The notes under the pieces were generated by a model that saw only the letters and a list, made by a program, of their open reading frames with translations, was not told where the DNA came from and made no database searches. From Blepharisma stoltei (taxonomy: Eukaryota > Ciliophora > Heterotrichea > Heterotrichida > Blepharismidae), in the NCBI GenBank assembly GCA_914767885.1, contig CAJZBQ010000017.1, positions 124,001 through 188,000 on the forward strand: a stretch of DNA of 64,000 bases. The letters run 5' to 3'. Positions 1 to 10,942 of the stretch are shown piece by piece; within the stretch, counting starts at the first letter, position 1, and each line of letters begins with the position of its first letter. A program made the position numbers and the translations under genes.

Positions 1-1069
1 TCATCGATTATAATTTTTGACAAGATCTTCTGAATTTTATGAAAATTTTCGTCTTTATATTTTTGGCTTGATTGTTTATATTTTTTATATTTTTTCATTG
101 CATCATTTAGTGCTATTCTTATTTCATTTGGATAATTTCCTAAATAATTTAAAAATAGATCTCTTTCTATTTTAAATCAATTCTTATCATATAAATCTTC
201 ATTATTTAAGTATTCGCTCAAAGGCAAATATATCTCAAAAGCGAGCTTTGCAACAATCACAGTAGTAGGCGACTGATCCATATTGCTAAATCAGCCTAAA
301 AATTTCTCTTTTTTATATCAGCTTGATTTTTTAATTATTTCATTTTCTTTAAATATTTTTGAGAAAAATGCAAACGCTTCTTTAAGTTTTGATCTTTTGG
401 TCAATGGAATAGCCAGCCCAACTCATTCAAAAGCTGAAATTATCTTGAGGTTCCATTTTATATTTTTATATTTATATTTGAAATTTTTGCTAGCCAGCTC
501 AGCTAATTCATCGTCTAATACATAAAACATCATACTTTTAAGCCGATTTATTTGGGCTAACCACTTTTGTGGGCTTTCTTCGATATCATTTTTCGTAATA
601 ACATAAACTATTCGATGAATAATTTCTCGAATTGAATCTTCTCTAATAAAATAAGGGCATTTTTTGCTGATGTTTCAAAGCTTATCAATAGAAAACTCTA
701 GCATTTCTGAATTAAAGGGATTAGAATACAAAGATACTTGAAAACAGCAAGACTCATATAATAAAATCGTAAGAGTGCGAGTTAACTTGTCTTGAGATTC
801 ACATAATATTTATAATAAGCGCAGACATTTATATATTGCAGCCTTTATCTAATTTCATAGGAAATAGAAGTGCTGATTGATTAGAACGTTTATATACATT
901 GTGAATAGGCATAAGTAAATACTTCGTTTTCTAGTTCCAAAAGATCTTTCAAGTCTTTGCTGCAATTAATAGAGATGATTTTTTGGAGAAGTGGGCTATC
1001 AATATTAGAAGCTTCTGGAATGAGCCTATCGTAAATTAATTCTGGAACATTGCTAAAGCTAAGATGCAT
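1..1069 (-). CDS. Unknown helical protein, 3' end outside the window
   Basis: The start ATG is at 1069 and the frame stays open to the window edge, so only the N-terminal 320 or so residues are visible. In-frame UGA codons fall at plausible tryptophans (for example in KKSSW and KFLGW near 280-330). The frame breaks near 890. Removing a TA-bounded segment at about 807-892 (86 bp) joins YSQCI to LCESQDKL and keeps the frame, so I take this as an IES. The protein is leucine- and lysine-rich and looks like stacked alpha helices of HEAT/ARM type, but no signature is clear enough to name it. It is the first of a run of minus-strand genes and has no close partner upstream; the next 750 bases hold no gene. 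Confidence 0.5.
807..892. other. Putative short IES, 86 bp
   Basis: TA at 807-808 and at 893-894. On the coding (minus) strand the segment carries in-frame stops, and its removal links the two halves of the unknown protein in frame. The choice of TA is not unique. Confidence 0.4.
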
Positions 1070-1827
1070 ATCAGAATGATTAAATATGGAATTATTAGAA
1101 TGATGCTGGTAAATTTATGACATATTGAGAGATTATTTATATCTACACTTGAAAACAGACGAAAATTAGTACTTTAGAAGTCTTCGAATACTATCCTAAG
1201 AGAGAGCATATTGTCCAAAATTGCGCGATTATTTTAAAAACTGTAAACCGTTTATAGAGATAATTTGGTTTGGTGGGCAAAATACGATCTTCGAGGCTTA
1301 CTCTATACAGTGCAGTTAGAATCTATCCTTAGGGCTTAAAATAACTCAAAATTAATGATATGGACAAGTCCTGAGAATCTAAAACTGAGAAATAATTTTG
1401 ATTCTGAAGTTAAAACTATCAATTAATTATTTGGCTAATAATCTAATCAGTAACAGCCTAAGGTATGCCTGATCCTTGAGCTTTAGCAAAATTAAGGGTA
1501 AGCACTTGGGGCTTCAGAGAGGAAGACCCTTATCCGGAACTGTGCAGCTAAGCAAGCACACGTGTCTCGTGGTGCTATCTGGATAGGCTTTTGAAGTTGT
1601 TGAAGCTTAAAATTGCCCCTCCAGATAAAATGGTGTCGTAGGAATATCTAAAACTTTAACTTGGGACTTAAAAGGATGCCTAAATCATCCTGCTAAAAAT
1701 GATAAAACTGGAATTTGTAATTTTTATCGTCAGCTAACATGCTATAATATCCAAAAATAAGTAATGCTGAAGGAATATATAGCTGCATTATAGCAATAAA
1801 TTTCATTATAAATTCTATTAAATGGAT
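1070..1827. other. Gene-free stretch before the BTB gene
   Basis: AT-rich sequence without a convincing frame on either strand. About 1500-1620 is locally GC-rich and may be a remnant of one of the retroelement-like repeats. The last 100 bases are the 5' flank of the BTB gene; the reading frame there meets a TAA directly before the ATG, so the ATG is a true start. Confidence 0.5.
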
Positions 1828-1841
1828 GGTCAAGCACAGAT

Positions 1842-2042
1842 GCCAACCCCCCCACCCCCACCCCCCCAGTTTGGATGTATACATCACACCCCCACCTCTG
1901 TATGGATCACACCCCCCCCCCCCTGTATGGATCACACCCCCCGCCCCTGTATGGATCACACCCCCACCCCCCTTGCATCTATGGATCCCATCCACACCCC
2001 CATCCATTAATAGATGCCACCCCCCACCCCCACCCCCCCCTA
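1842..2042 (+). repeat. C-rich minisatellite inside the left TIR region
   Basis: Four to five degenerate units of about 25 bp built from TGTATGGATCACACCCCC, with variable C runs. A mirror-image G-rich copy lies at about 3745-3830 (GGGATCTATTAACATAGGGG). The proline/histidine-rich frames across it are translations of the repeat, not genes. Confidence 0.8.
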
Positions 2043-2286
2043 TATAATGTAAACTGTATTAAAGGCAATTAAAACATATTAATTGCTCACAGCATAAAAA
2101 ATTCAAAGTCATAGGGATAAAAAAAAAATCGGATACAGTGTGCTAACAAGGAAGCATATTTTCAATGAACTTTGAAGCACATACCTCGTGTTTTAAATCA
2201 TATAAAGGTCAAAAATTTCCAAAGAATGCAGGCTAGCTACCCCCCCGCCATTAATAACCAACAAAACCGTCATTTTTTTTTTCTAA

Positions 2287-2679
2287 CTCCCCCCCCCCCC
2301 TCCGTGAGCGAACAAAACCATTAGAAAAATCGCCATTTTTTGACCAAAAACCCACCCTCCGTGAGTGAACAAAAATATTTTTAATAGAAAAAATTTTAAT
2401 AGAAAAAAAAATTTTGCTATATAAGTGATAATTAGTATAATGAAATCTAGAGCTAATTCTGTTTAATTTTAAACAAATTGCGTTTTAAAACATAAATTTT
2501 GCAAATTAAATTAGTATTTGCTTCCCAATTTTTGCAAATTAGGATTTTTTTTAAATTTCGAAAAAAAAATTTTTTTTATAAAATTTATATATAAATTGTT
2601 TTTTAAAAAAAAAAATTAACCCCCCTCCGTGAGCGAACAAAATTTTTTTTGTTCGCTCACGGAGGGGGGGGGGGGGGAG
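2287..2679 (+). mobile_element. Main-family MITE (BogoMITE-like), copy 1
   Basis: 393 bp between TAA (2284-2286) and TAA (2680-2682). The left end is a C run followed by TCCGTGAGCGAACAAAACC; a second copy of the motif (CCACCCTCCGTGAGTGAAC) lies about 65 bp in; the right 60 bp form a hairpin of the same motif. The interior is AT-rich. It is nearly identical to the copy at 2696-3077. No coding capacity. It matches what I know of the abundant germline MITE of Blepharisma stoltei, described as a deletion derivative of a Pogo-family transposon. Confidence 0.9.
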
Positions 2680-2695
2680 TAAAAATTTATCCTTA

Positions 2696-3077
2696 CTCCC
2701 CCCCCCCCTCCGTGAGCGAACAAAACCATTAGAAAAATCGCCATTTTTTGACCAAAAACCCACCCTCCGTGAGTGAACAAAAATTTTTTTAATAGAAAAA
2801 ATTTTAATGGAAAAAAATTTTGATATATAAGTGATAATTAGTATAATGAAATCTAGAGCTAATTCTGTTTAATTTTAAACAAATTGCGTTTTAAAACATA
2901 AATTTTGCAAATTAAATTAATATTTGCTTCCCAATTTTTGCAAATTAGGATTTTTTTAAATTTCGAAAAAATATTTTTTATAAAATTTATATATAAAATT
3001 TTTTTAAAAAAAAAAAATTAACCCCCCTCCGTGAGCGAACAAAATTTTTTTGTTCGCTCACGGAGGGGGGGGGGGAG
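2696..3077 (+). mobile_element. Main-family MITE, copy 2
   Basis: 382 bp, same orientation and structure as copy 1, flanked by TTA on both sides (2693-2695 and 3078-3080). Only about 16 bp separate it from copy 1. Confidence 0.9.
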
Positions 3078-3848
3078 TTAGGCCATTTAATAACGAACAA
3101 AATTTACTATAAAATTTATATAAGCTAATTTAGTCTTTACAGTTTATTAATTTTAAGTAGTTAGAGTAAGATAAAGACAAGCATAATCGAGCAAAGAATA
3201 ATAAATAAGAGCTAATAGTGGCTTAATCTTAAGATGGTGCTTTACTCCCCCTCCGTAAGTGAACAAAAAATATCGTTTGCTCATGAAGGAGATTATTTTT
3301 TTTTAAATTTATAGAATTCAGGTACTTTATTTTTATGTTGTCATCATTTGATTTTTTTATTATTATTTTATATAAAAAAATCATAGATATTTAATATAAT
3401 TTTTATATATATATTTTTTTCCCAAAAATTTTATATGTTAGACCCCATTTCATAAGGAACAAAAAAGTGTTCGTTATTAAATGGGGGTAGTAAAAGACTT
3501 TATAAGAGATATCAAAATATTTTTTGAGTCATTTATTGATTCCTTTCTATGTAACAATTTTTTTTGCAATTATTTTATTTTAAATGTATTACTAATATAT
3601 TGGCTATATTAGTCTATGCTAAATATACTTATGATCATTAATATTTTATTTATGAATCTATTTATGAATCCATTTATGAATTAACTAAAATTTTCTTGTA
3701 TCTCTTATTTGTAAGATTTGATACTTATATGTTTTACCTATATGATAGAGGGGGTGGGGGTGGGATCTATTAACATAGGGGTGGGGGTGTGATCTATATA
3801 TACTAGGGGGGGTGGGGGGGTGGGGGGTTGGCATCTGTGCTTGACCAA

Positions 3849-5315
3849 ATGGATTCAGATTCTGACACTGAGCCCCAAGACTCTCCTCAAAAACCAAAAT
3901 TCCCACATGCAAGAACAGGTAACGAGCCAGGACTCTACGGAGGATTTGGCTTTGATGGGCCTTCTCAAGCCTGATTAAAAGCAAATGGCTACATGCAGCC
4001 TCATTTTGAAGGAGGAAGTGGCCGCTTAGACGAAGAAAATCCCCAAGCAAGCATCCAAGATCTTCCAAACCCTAATTTGGAAGCCGACAAAGCCAGAAGA
4101 GATGAAGAAAGACGCCAAAAAATGCTAGCAAGATTCCAATCAGGAAACCCTGCACCTCCTCAAATCATTGAAAAACCTATAAGTCCTCCCAAAAAGCAAG
4201 AACTTTCCCACGAAGAAATCATAAGAAGGCAGCATTTAGCTGAAAAACGAGAACTCGGACTTGTCATGAGCAAATTTGCATTGGAAGAGAAAAAGTCTGA
4301 ATCTTTGCCTGAGGAGCCGAAACAAAGAATAATCAGCCCTGAAGAAGAAAGGAAAAGAGAGCTGATGACTCAGTGGCTGGATTATAGGACTAATGAAGAG
4401 CCGATCAATTATAAGAGGAATGCGACTGAAATTTATTTAGAAAGGCTATTTGATACTGAAAATCTAACTTCCACTCCTTGAGCGACAAAACCATTGGAAA
4501 AATACTATTTTTTGGGATAAAAACCACCCAACTTAAGCGAAAAAAAAACCTTTTTAATATAAAATTTTTTTAAGAAAAATTATTTTGATATATATAAGTA
4601 ATAAGTATTATAATGAAATCACTAGCTAATTCTGTTTAATTTTTAAAAGCTTGCATTTTAAAACATTTAAATTAATTTTTTACTTTATTGGAATTTTTAA
4701 ATTTTGAAGAAAAAAAAACTTAACCCTATGTGAGCGAATAAAAATTTTTAGTTTATTCACGGAGGGGGAAGTAAGCGATTTAAACGTAGTTGTTGACAGT
4801 GGAGAAAGGATTAAGGTCCACAAATCAATATTAGGTGCAAGATCTCCTATATTTAGTGCAATGTTGACTAGCTCAATGCTTGAAGCTTCTTTAAACGAAG
4901 TACAAATTAACGGATATAGCCTTTTCCTTAAATTTCCCATCACCATTTCTATATTTTCTATTAGCCAATTTACTTTAAATCTCTATACTCATATGAAGCT
5001 GTAAAAAGCATGCTATTATATCTCTATACCGGAAAGCTAAAAACAGACAACCAGCACATAATGGAACTCCTCTACCTCGCTGGCCTCTACCGAGTCAACG
5101 GTCTCAAGTTAATCATCCAAATCGAGCTTGAAAAATGCATCGACGAAGACAACCTCGAAGCAATCTGGGACGCAGCCTCTGAAAACGAAGCCATCGAGCT
5201 CAAAGAAAAATGCGTAGAATTCTGCCTAAAACATCAAGACGATATCAGAAAAATATTCGCGCAGCTGCCAAAAGAGCTGAAATCTGAAGTAATCCGCAGG
5301 AAAAAAGCTATATAA
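3849..5315 (+). CDS. BTB/POZ-domain protein with a charged N-terminal half
   Basis: Coding segments 3849-4464, 4772-4914 and 4992-5315 give 360 residues. Residues 1-205 are charged and low in complexity, rich in E, K, R and P, with no domain I recognise; a UGA near 3974 reads as W. Residues 206 onward form a BTB fold: SDLNVVVDSGERIKVHKSIL, then RSPIFSAML, then the MLLYLYTGKL strand-helix and a BACK-like helical tail. BTB proteins usually dimerise or recruit substrates to CUL3; that role is family knowledge only. The BTB domain is split by two IESs: a decayed MITE (4465-4771) just before it and a 77-bp segment (4915-4991) within it. Removal of both restores the frame exactly. The start is set by an in-frame TAA directly upstream in the pre-insertion sequence. 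The 3' end lies 18 bp from the convergent PP2C gene. Confidence 0.85.
4465..4771 (+). mobile_element. Decayed main-family MITE acting as an IES in the BTB gene
   Basis: Flanked by TAA at 4465-4467 and 4772-4774. The terminal C/G runs are shortened (CTTCCACTCCTTGAGCGAC .. ACGGAGGGGGAAG), but the interior clearly matches the family. Excision of 307 bp at TA joins GAA AAT CTA to AGC GAT TTA, giving ENLSDLNVVVD, the expected first strand of the BTB domain. This is strong frame-based evidence for exact removal. Confidence 0.85.
4915..4991. other. Short TA-bounded IES, 77 bp, in the BTB gene
   Basis: TA at 4915-4916 and 4992-4993. Removal joins INGY to YEAVKS as INGYEAVKSMLLYLYTGK; the unexcised frame leaves the domain. 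Very AT-rich with no internal repeats. Confidence 0.8.
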
Positions 5316-5333
5316 GGGTATGTTTTAACTTTG

Positions 5334-6855
5334 TTAATTATGGTCCCCTCACCTCTTATTAGAGAAACTAACTCCCCTCCGCAAGCGAACAAAAAAATTT
5401 GTGTTGCTCATAGAGATGGTTAATTTTTTTAAAAATTTATAGTAAATTTTCTTTTTCAAAATTTAAAAAATCCCAATTCGAATAATTTTAAAGCAGATAT
5501 TAATTTAATGTAAAATTTATGTTTTAAAATGCAAGGTGTTTAATTTCATTACAATAATTATCACTTATATTTCATAAAAAATTTTTTACTCGCTCATGTA
5601 GGATGTTTTTTGGCAAAAATAGGATTTTTCCAATGGTTTTGTTCTCTTACGGAGGGGGATTAAGAAAAATAATAAGAATGGTGATATCGTCTACATTATT
5701 CCCATGCTCGCTCCATCGATCTACAGCTTCATTTACAAGGACTTCGCAGCATTTGTCGCTTTTGCCGGCGTATCAAGTGTTCCCTACTATATTTACAGCT
5801 TCTTCACTAGAAATGAACTCCCAAATCCCGTCACTGGCGATAATGATAAACTTGTCTTCTGGGACAATTCAGTGGTCTGTGAACTCTGGGACTGAGCTGA
5901 CACCAATTCTGTGGGCAATTCGGTCACCGATTGATCTGGATACAGCAAGGCCTGGCATTCCTAGATTTTCAAGCCACACTCTTTCAGGCCCTACGTCGTG
6001 ACCTTGAATGTTTCTTGGCTCAACCCTACCGTTAGCACTGATGATTCTTTCTTTTTCGTCTTCTTCGCTAGGTTTGTGGTCTCTAGACAGTTCTTTCCAC
6101 AGCCATCTCTCTTTAAAAGTCCCAATCACAGCTCTTGAATCCCCTATATTCCCACAGACTACTTTATCCCCACTAATAAAAACAGAGTTCAAGGTGCTTC
6201 CGCTGCTTTCCACATCAATTTTACTATTATCAATATTTTTAGCAAGCTCCCTTATTGAGCTTCCCAGTATTTCTTTTATCTGCCCATGATCAGGGTTTTT
6301 GACAGTAAATTTTCCATCAAAAATAATTGGGAATTTTTCCTTTATAAACCGTGACACCTCATGACCAGCTGGTCCATGCCCGTCACAGATCCCAAACAGA
6401 TACTGCCCTTTAACCCCTTTTAGCCCTGATTTAACTATAAAGGAGTCTTGGTTAAAGACTTTTGGCTTCCCCAAAGATTCTCCAGTCCTTGATTTATAAG
6501 TGCATGAAATTACATGGTTTTTTATAGCAGAATTTACTGAAATGTTTGTTTTTTGCCTCAAATATGGTTTCAGCCTGCTTGAGCTCTGGGAGGTTTTTTC
6601 TTTTTCAGGGGCTGAGTTTGCAGGCTGGTTTTTAAAAACTGGGTTGTTAATTGACAGTTTCGGCAGCTTTCGAGGCTTAAAAATACTCTGGCCCAGCTCA
6701 GGAGTGTGGATAAGCGAATCCGGCTGATACGACAAGTAAGTTTTGTTTCTAAAATCTCCTATTTGTACATTTTTCTTCTGAGCTGTCGGGGTGGAAAAGT
6801 TCTGAAGACTTCTGACCTTGTGGATATTGGAAGGGGTCGGGGTATAAGCTTCCAT
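5334..6855 (-). CDS. PP2C-type (PPM) serine/threonine phosphatase
   Basis: 409 residues after removing the IES at 5369-5660. The first 120 residues are a basic, serine-rich tail. The PPM core follows: FGICDGHGPAGHEVS carries the metal-binding DG and H; GSTLNSVFI; GNIGDSRAVIG; LSRDHKP; GLAVSRSIGD; and, after a UGA tryptophan, FIIIASDGIWEF and VDDITILIIFL, which supply the remaining metal ligands. These are Mg/Mn-dependent phosphatases that remove phosphate from serine and threonine. The last strand is interrupted by a decayed MITE; excision at TA gives IIFLSFSNKRWGDHN then TAA, with one UGA tryptophan. It converges on the BTB gene with an 18-bp gap. Confidence 0.93.
5369..5660 (-). mobile_element. 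Decayed main-family MITE (IES in the PP2C gene)
   Basis: TAA at 5369-5371 and 5661-5663. The hairpin end comes first on the + strand, so the orientation is reverse. 292 bp. Removal keeps the PP2C frame and moves its stop to 5334. Confidence 0.8.
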
Positions 6856-7023
6856 TCTTAAGCTACTTTTTGAGGGATTAAAATTACCACAAAAGGTAAA
6901 TTACAGTAATTTTTTAATATAAAAATGCCTTATAAATTACTTTTTTTTATGGTAACCACTTTTTGACTTAGGTTTGGATATTTTTGACATTTTTTGCGTA
7001 ATTTATAAAGAGAAATAATATAA

Positions 7024-8307
7024 ATGGAAACTATCCAAGACAGTGATGAAGAGTTCTACGATGCTGTTGAGAAATCAGCAGACATGGTCAACGACAACTC
7101 AGCTAGGAATGCTAACTTTAATAACGATATTTCTGACACCCAGAGCATGACTTCTAACAATTCTGCATCAGCTGTGACACAAACTGAGGATTTCTTGACC
7201 CATTCTCCATGACTCCCAAAGTACAAAAAAAGGGACAAAGAATTTTGCGAGTTCCAAAATTTTCAGCTGAGCCAAGAGCTAGGCCTGACCCAAAAAAGCC
7301 AAAGCGAGTTCTGGATCATGAAATTCAGCCCTAATGGGAGATTTTTAGCGATTTCTGGAGGATGCTGCGTAACTTCAGTATATGAAATTTCAGCGTTCAG
7401 GAATGGAGACACCCAGCTTTTGCACCCTTTTCCGTTTATTATGTTCAGTGAGCATACACGAGCAGTTACCAGCATTTCTTGAGACTGTACCAGCTCTAGG
7501 CTATTATCTTCCTCATTGGACGGAACAGTTAAGTTATGATTAATCGGCTCTGAGTCTTCAATTGACACATTCCAGCACCCTTGTGGAGTAAATGCCTGCT
7601 GCTTTCATCCTATGAATGAAAACTATTTTGTCACGGCTTGCCAAGATAGAGTTATCAGGCTTTATAAGTTGCCTGATAGGAAAATTGAAGGGTTTTACCA
7701 GACTATTGATCACATTTTTTCGTTAGCTTATTCTGCAGAGGGGCAGTTTTTGGCTGCGGGGCTAGCTAAAGGGCAGGTGATGATTTATGAGTCAAGAAGC
7801 ACAGACTTGAGGCTGAGGCATAGCTATACCATTTTGTGTAGGAATAGAAGTGGCCTAAGGAGTAAAGGCAGAAAGGTGACGGCTGTAGAATTCATGGACT
7901 GTGAACACGTGCTGGTTACTACTAATGACTCTAGGATCAGGCTGTATAAATTTACAGAAAATCTTATGATGCAAAAATACAAGGGTGGCCATTTTACGAA
8001 ATTCCCTATTAAGGCCTCTTTTTCGCAGGATATTGGACATGTGATTGCGAGTACTGAAAGAGGACGAGTGATTATATGGAACACTTTTGGCTGCCTTGGG
8101 GTCAAGCGTGGGGTAAAAAACCAAAGCTATGAGTGCTTCCGGGCGAGGAAGCGAAAAGTCCCTGAGTATTCGATTTTTGCACCCACAGTCGTACTGCTGA
8201 AGCTGAGAGAATGCCATCAATTATCAAATGATAAAAGAGACCTGAGACATATAATAATCACTATAGGGGCAAAAGATACCTTAAGAGTATTCTATAACCT
8301 TTTTTAA
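7024..8307 (+). CDS. WD40-repeat protein, WDR44-like
   Basis: 427 residues in one frame, without any IES, reading UGA as W at several positions (for example after DFLTHSP and in TSISW). The first 75 residues are acidic and rich in S and N. A seven-bladed propeller follows: FWIMKFSPNGRFLAISGG, ISWDCTSSRLLSSSLDGTVKLW, CCFHPMNENYFVTACQDRVIRLY, LAYSAEGQFLAAGLAKGQVMIY, AVEFMDCEHVLVTTNDSRIRLY and the late blade IASTERGRVIIW. The blade order, with FPIKASFSQDIGHVIAST after KYKGG, resembles the WDR44 group, which in animals binds Rab11 on recycling endosomes. The start follows a short AT-rich leader shared head to head with the PP2C gene (168 bp). Confidence 0.88.
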
Positions 8308-8348
8308 TGTAATAATTAAATAATGCATATTAGCTCAATATATTATCA

Positions 8349-9536
8349 TTAGTCGTCTACTTCCCTAATTTTCTTCATATATCCGCTATCAAACAGCACA
8401 TCTTCTATTTTATACAGTTTTGCCTCAATCCCGTAGCCTAAGTTTACATTGCTGTAAGGCCTTGTAAGTGGGAAATCCTGCATGTCCACGACGTCTCCTA
8501 CAAGCTCTGACGACTCCAGCCACGACTCTTGATGCCAGATAGACTGCTCGATCACAAAAAGTGTCGGTGTGTAATTATTCAAATTTTCTCCACAAAGCGT
8601 ATAATGTGTTAGCGGTGCGTCTTCATCTTTTGGGTACTTTTTGACTAGCTCATTGACAACATCTTTCAGCACTTTATTTTTTTTGTTTCTCCAGGCTCCA
8701 TCTTTGCATAAATTATCAATTTTTTTTATGATGGCGCTGATCCAGTTTTCCACCCTGATTGGCATAAAAACGTTGATTTTGCTCATGGACCGCAAATTTT
8801 CGCCGAAAATGGTGGAAAAAGGCCTTCTGTAGATTTCTCGTCAGGATATAGAGTGGTTTAGAAAATTCAAGAAGCTGGCGCTAGCACATTTCATGGTTTC
8901 TGCTTGGTGCCTTAAAGCATCGAGCTCGTTAGCTTTGATATAAAGTGCTTTAAATTCTTTTGGGAGAGTTTCGTATTCTTTTTTGGCGTTGTGGTAGTAG
9001 TCTCGATATGGGAAAAAAGTGTTGTAGAGGCATAAGCCGAATTTATCGGCAATATAGTATATAAGTGGAGCTCTAGCTGGGGTGGGCTTAAAAAAACTAT
9101 AGTTTTCTCCAGGCTTGCACATGGTCGATTTCAATAGTGTGCCTAAAGTGTTTGGGTTGTCAAGAATTATTTCTGGGATATACGTCCTAAGTCGCTTTTT
9201 CTCTTCATTAGACTTGATAGACTGCTCATTCCATGTCCTTTCCCTCAGCTTTATAAAATGATTTGCGACTGAATGGGCTTTATTTGTTCATTTCGTCTGG
9301 CGATCTGAGCTGTTTTCCCATTTTTTGCATAAAGATAAGCATTGGGTGTTAATATCTGGGGTGAGCTTTACTTTTGCGTTGGCATAGGCGTATTTTCCAT
9401 TGAGCCGAAAAACGAAGCATTTTCGCATGCCCATGTTTTTGCGGATTGCCTTGTGCCATAAATGCTTGAGCTGAGATTCAGTAGTCCACATTTCTTCGAA
9501 GTTCACAGTGAGGCCGTATGGTAGTCTTAAGGTCAT
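8349..9536 (-). CDS. Tandem-family protein 1, possible divergent HMG-like domain
   Basis: 395 residues with two or three UGA tryptophans and no IES. First of three tandem paralogues that share an opening of L-P-Y-G and then a segment LKHLWHKAIRKN and FRLNGKYAYANAK. The centre (residues 150-220) has a P-x-x-x-P-L-I-Y-Y-I-A-D-K-F segment followed by LPKEFKALYIKANELDALRHQ. This reads like a drifted HMG box, in which a proline-led helix is followed by W/L..L...EK..Y......RY. The C-terminal half holds a conserved NWISAIIKK, HYTLCGENLN and IEQSIWHQESWLE. I do not know the function; DNA binding is only a guess from the HMG-like pattern. It lies 40 bp downstream of the convergent WD40 gene. Confidence 0.75.
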
Positions 9537-9691
9537 TAATTATAAGGGGATCTAAAATTATTCATATTTATGCTGAAAAGCTATAAATAAGGATTTTTAA
9601 TTCAGGGGTATTGAGGGATTATTATTTTCTTAATCAGTAAAAATTAATAAAAAATTTTTGGGCTTAAATTCAAAAAAATAGGAAAAAATGA

Positions 9692-10942
9692 TTATAATAT
9701 TATAATAGGATGATTATTATCTGGCTCTGGCAACTCAGTGATATTCATTATATTCGAAAGAATGAACTTATAGTCATCGACCCAAAGAGAGTATTTCGTG
9801 CAGCTCCCTTTAAGCAGAATATCTTCAATTTCATACAATTTTGCTTTAATTCCTCGCCCTAGCTTTGCACACATATAAGGAGAAGACAGCGACATATTTG
9901 CAAAGTCTATCATTTCCATAGAGTCGTCCTCAGCCTCACATCATGATTCCAAATGCAAAATTGACTGCTCTATTATGCACAGTTCAGGGTAATTTTCAAG
10001 CACTAATTCTAAGCATACTGTATAATGCATTATCTGCTCATTTTCGTTGTTAGGATAATTTTTTATGAATTTATTGATTGCGTACTGCAGAACTTGCTCT
10101 TTTTTCATATTATGATAGCCGCATCAATTGAATTCTTTTAAGTTTACAATTAAAGCGTCAATAAGGTTCTCAATTTTTATAGAAAGAAATAAAGAAAATT
10201 TTCAGACTATGCAGTTTTCGCTTTGGGCGCTGAGAGGGCCTGTGTAGCTTTTATAGACTTCGGCGGGGGAGAGGCCGTCAGATAAGAAATTAAGGTACTT
10301 TACGTTTGAGCATTTCATGACTTCTGATTCATAGCGGAGCTTGTCTAGTTTGTAGGCTTTTCGGTAGGTCTCAATAATTTGGGGAGGCAATGCGTCAAAT
10401 TCTGCTTTAACAGAATGGTAGCCGCTGAAGATTTGGTAATAAAAATCACATAGAGGTGACTTGAACTTGTCAGCAATATAAAAAATCAGTGGAACTCGAG
10501 GCCTGATCGGCTCAAATAAGCTGTATAATCTGTTATCTCGTCCTAGAATAGTCCTAAACAGCTTTCTCACAGAATTTTGGTCTTTAAGAATTGCCTCTGG
10601 GACATATAATTTAAGTTTCTTTCTGTCTTCTTTAGATGTCCAAGGCTTAAAATGGGATTTTAAATATGTGGTAACTTTTTCAGCTTTTTTTTGCCATTCT
10701 GCAACGTCGTCTCCTCCATTTTCCCATTCCCGGAAAAGCGATAAGGACTGATTATTAATATTGGGAGTAATCTCAAGCTTGGCATTAGCATAGCAAAACC
10801 TGCCATTTACTCTGAAAACGAAACACTTGGCATTGGCTGCATTTTTACGAATAGAGTGACTTCATAGGTATTTCAGCTTGGAGTCTGAGGATCATAATTT
10901 GTCAATATCAATACTCAGACCGTAAGGCAAATTGATAGGCAT
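9692..10942 (-). CDS. Tandem-family protein 2, possible divergent HMG-like domain
   Basis: 416 residues; start ATG at 10940-10942 (MPINLPYGLSIDIDKLW), and UGA tryptophans are required throughout. It shares the domain order of its neighbours: an N-terminal SKLKYLWSHSIRKN and FRVNGRFCYANAK block, the RPRVPLIFYIADKF block with LPPQIIETYRKAYKLDKLRYESE, then IKIENLIDALI, MHYTVCLE and IEQSILHLESW. The C-terminus is longer than in copy 3 and ends in a variable tail. The spacing to copy 1 is 155 bp of AT-rich DNA. Identity to its neighbours is moderate, so the duplication is old. Confidence 0.75.

Larger units (their letters stand above)
2240..3487. mobile_element. Older MITE of a sister family, host to two younger MITEs
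   Basis: The ends are CCCCCCGCCATTAATAAC (2240) and GTTATTAAATGGGGG (to 3487), flanked by TA. At 3081-3105 the terminal motif recurs (CCATTTAATAACGAACAAA), and near the right end it forms a hairpin at about 3442-3487 (CCCCATTTCATAAGG .. TTATTAAATGGGG). This is the same architecture as the main MITE family, with CCATTTAATAACGAAC in place of CCTCCGTGAGCGAAC. It is interrupted by the MITEs at 2287-2679 and 2696-3077. A further partial main-family hairpin lies near 3244-3290. Confidence 0.55.
1828..3846. mobile_element. 2.0-kb element with 20+ bp TIRs and an 8-bp target duplication
   Basis: The left end reads GGTCAAGCACAGATGCCAAC and the right end is its exact reverse complement, ending at 3846. 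In both ends a C-rich (or G-rich) run follows directly. The element is flanked by an 8-bp direct repeat, AAATGGAT (1820-1827 and 3847-3854). An 8-bp duplication is typical of hAT-like DNA transposons, but no transposase frame is present, so this is a non-autonomous element. It contains a C-rich minisatellite next to each end and, in its middle, another MITE that itself carries two younger MITEs. Collapsing the duplication restores the BTB gene's start: TTAAATGGATTCAG. The insertion therefore landed on the start codon, and the right copy of the duplication kept an intact ATG. Confidence 0.75.

Noticed and set aside
1822-2072. Proline/histidine-rich open frames in three registers
   Set aside because: They are translations of the C-rich minisatellite; all frames are open because the unit lacks stops.
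2284-3080. Two near-identical MITEs 16 bp apart as a possible CRISPR-like or tandem array
   Set aside because: Each has its own target duplication and full termini; they are separate insertions.
5603-6289. Plus-strand frames opposite the PP2C gene
   Set aside because: Antisense shadows of conserved phosphatase motifs.
7824-8220. Minus-strand frames opposite the WD40 gene
   Set aside because: Antisense shadows; the plus-strand protein has clear propeller blades.
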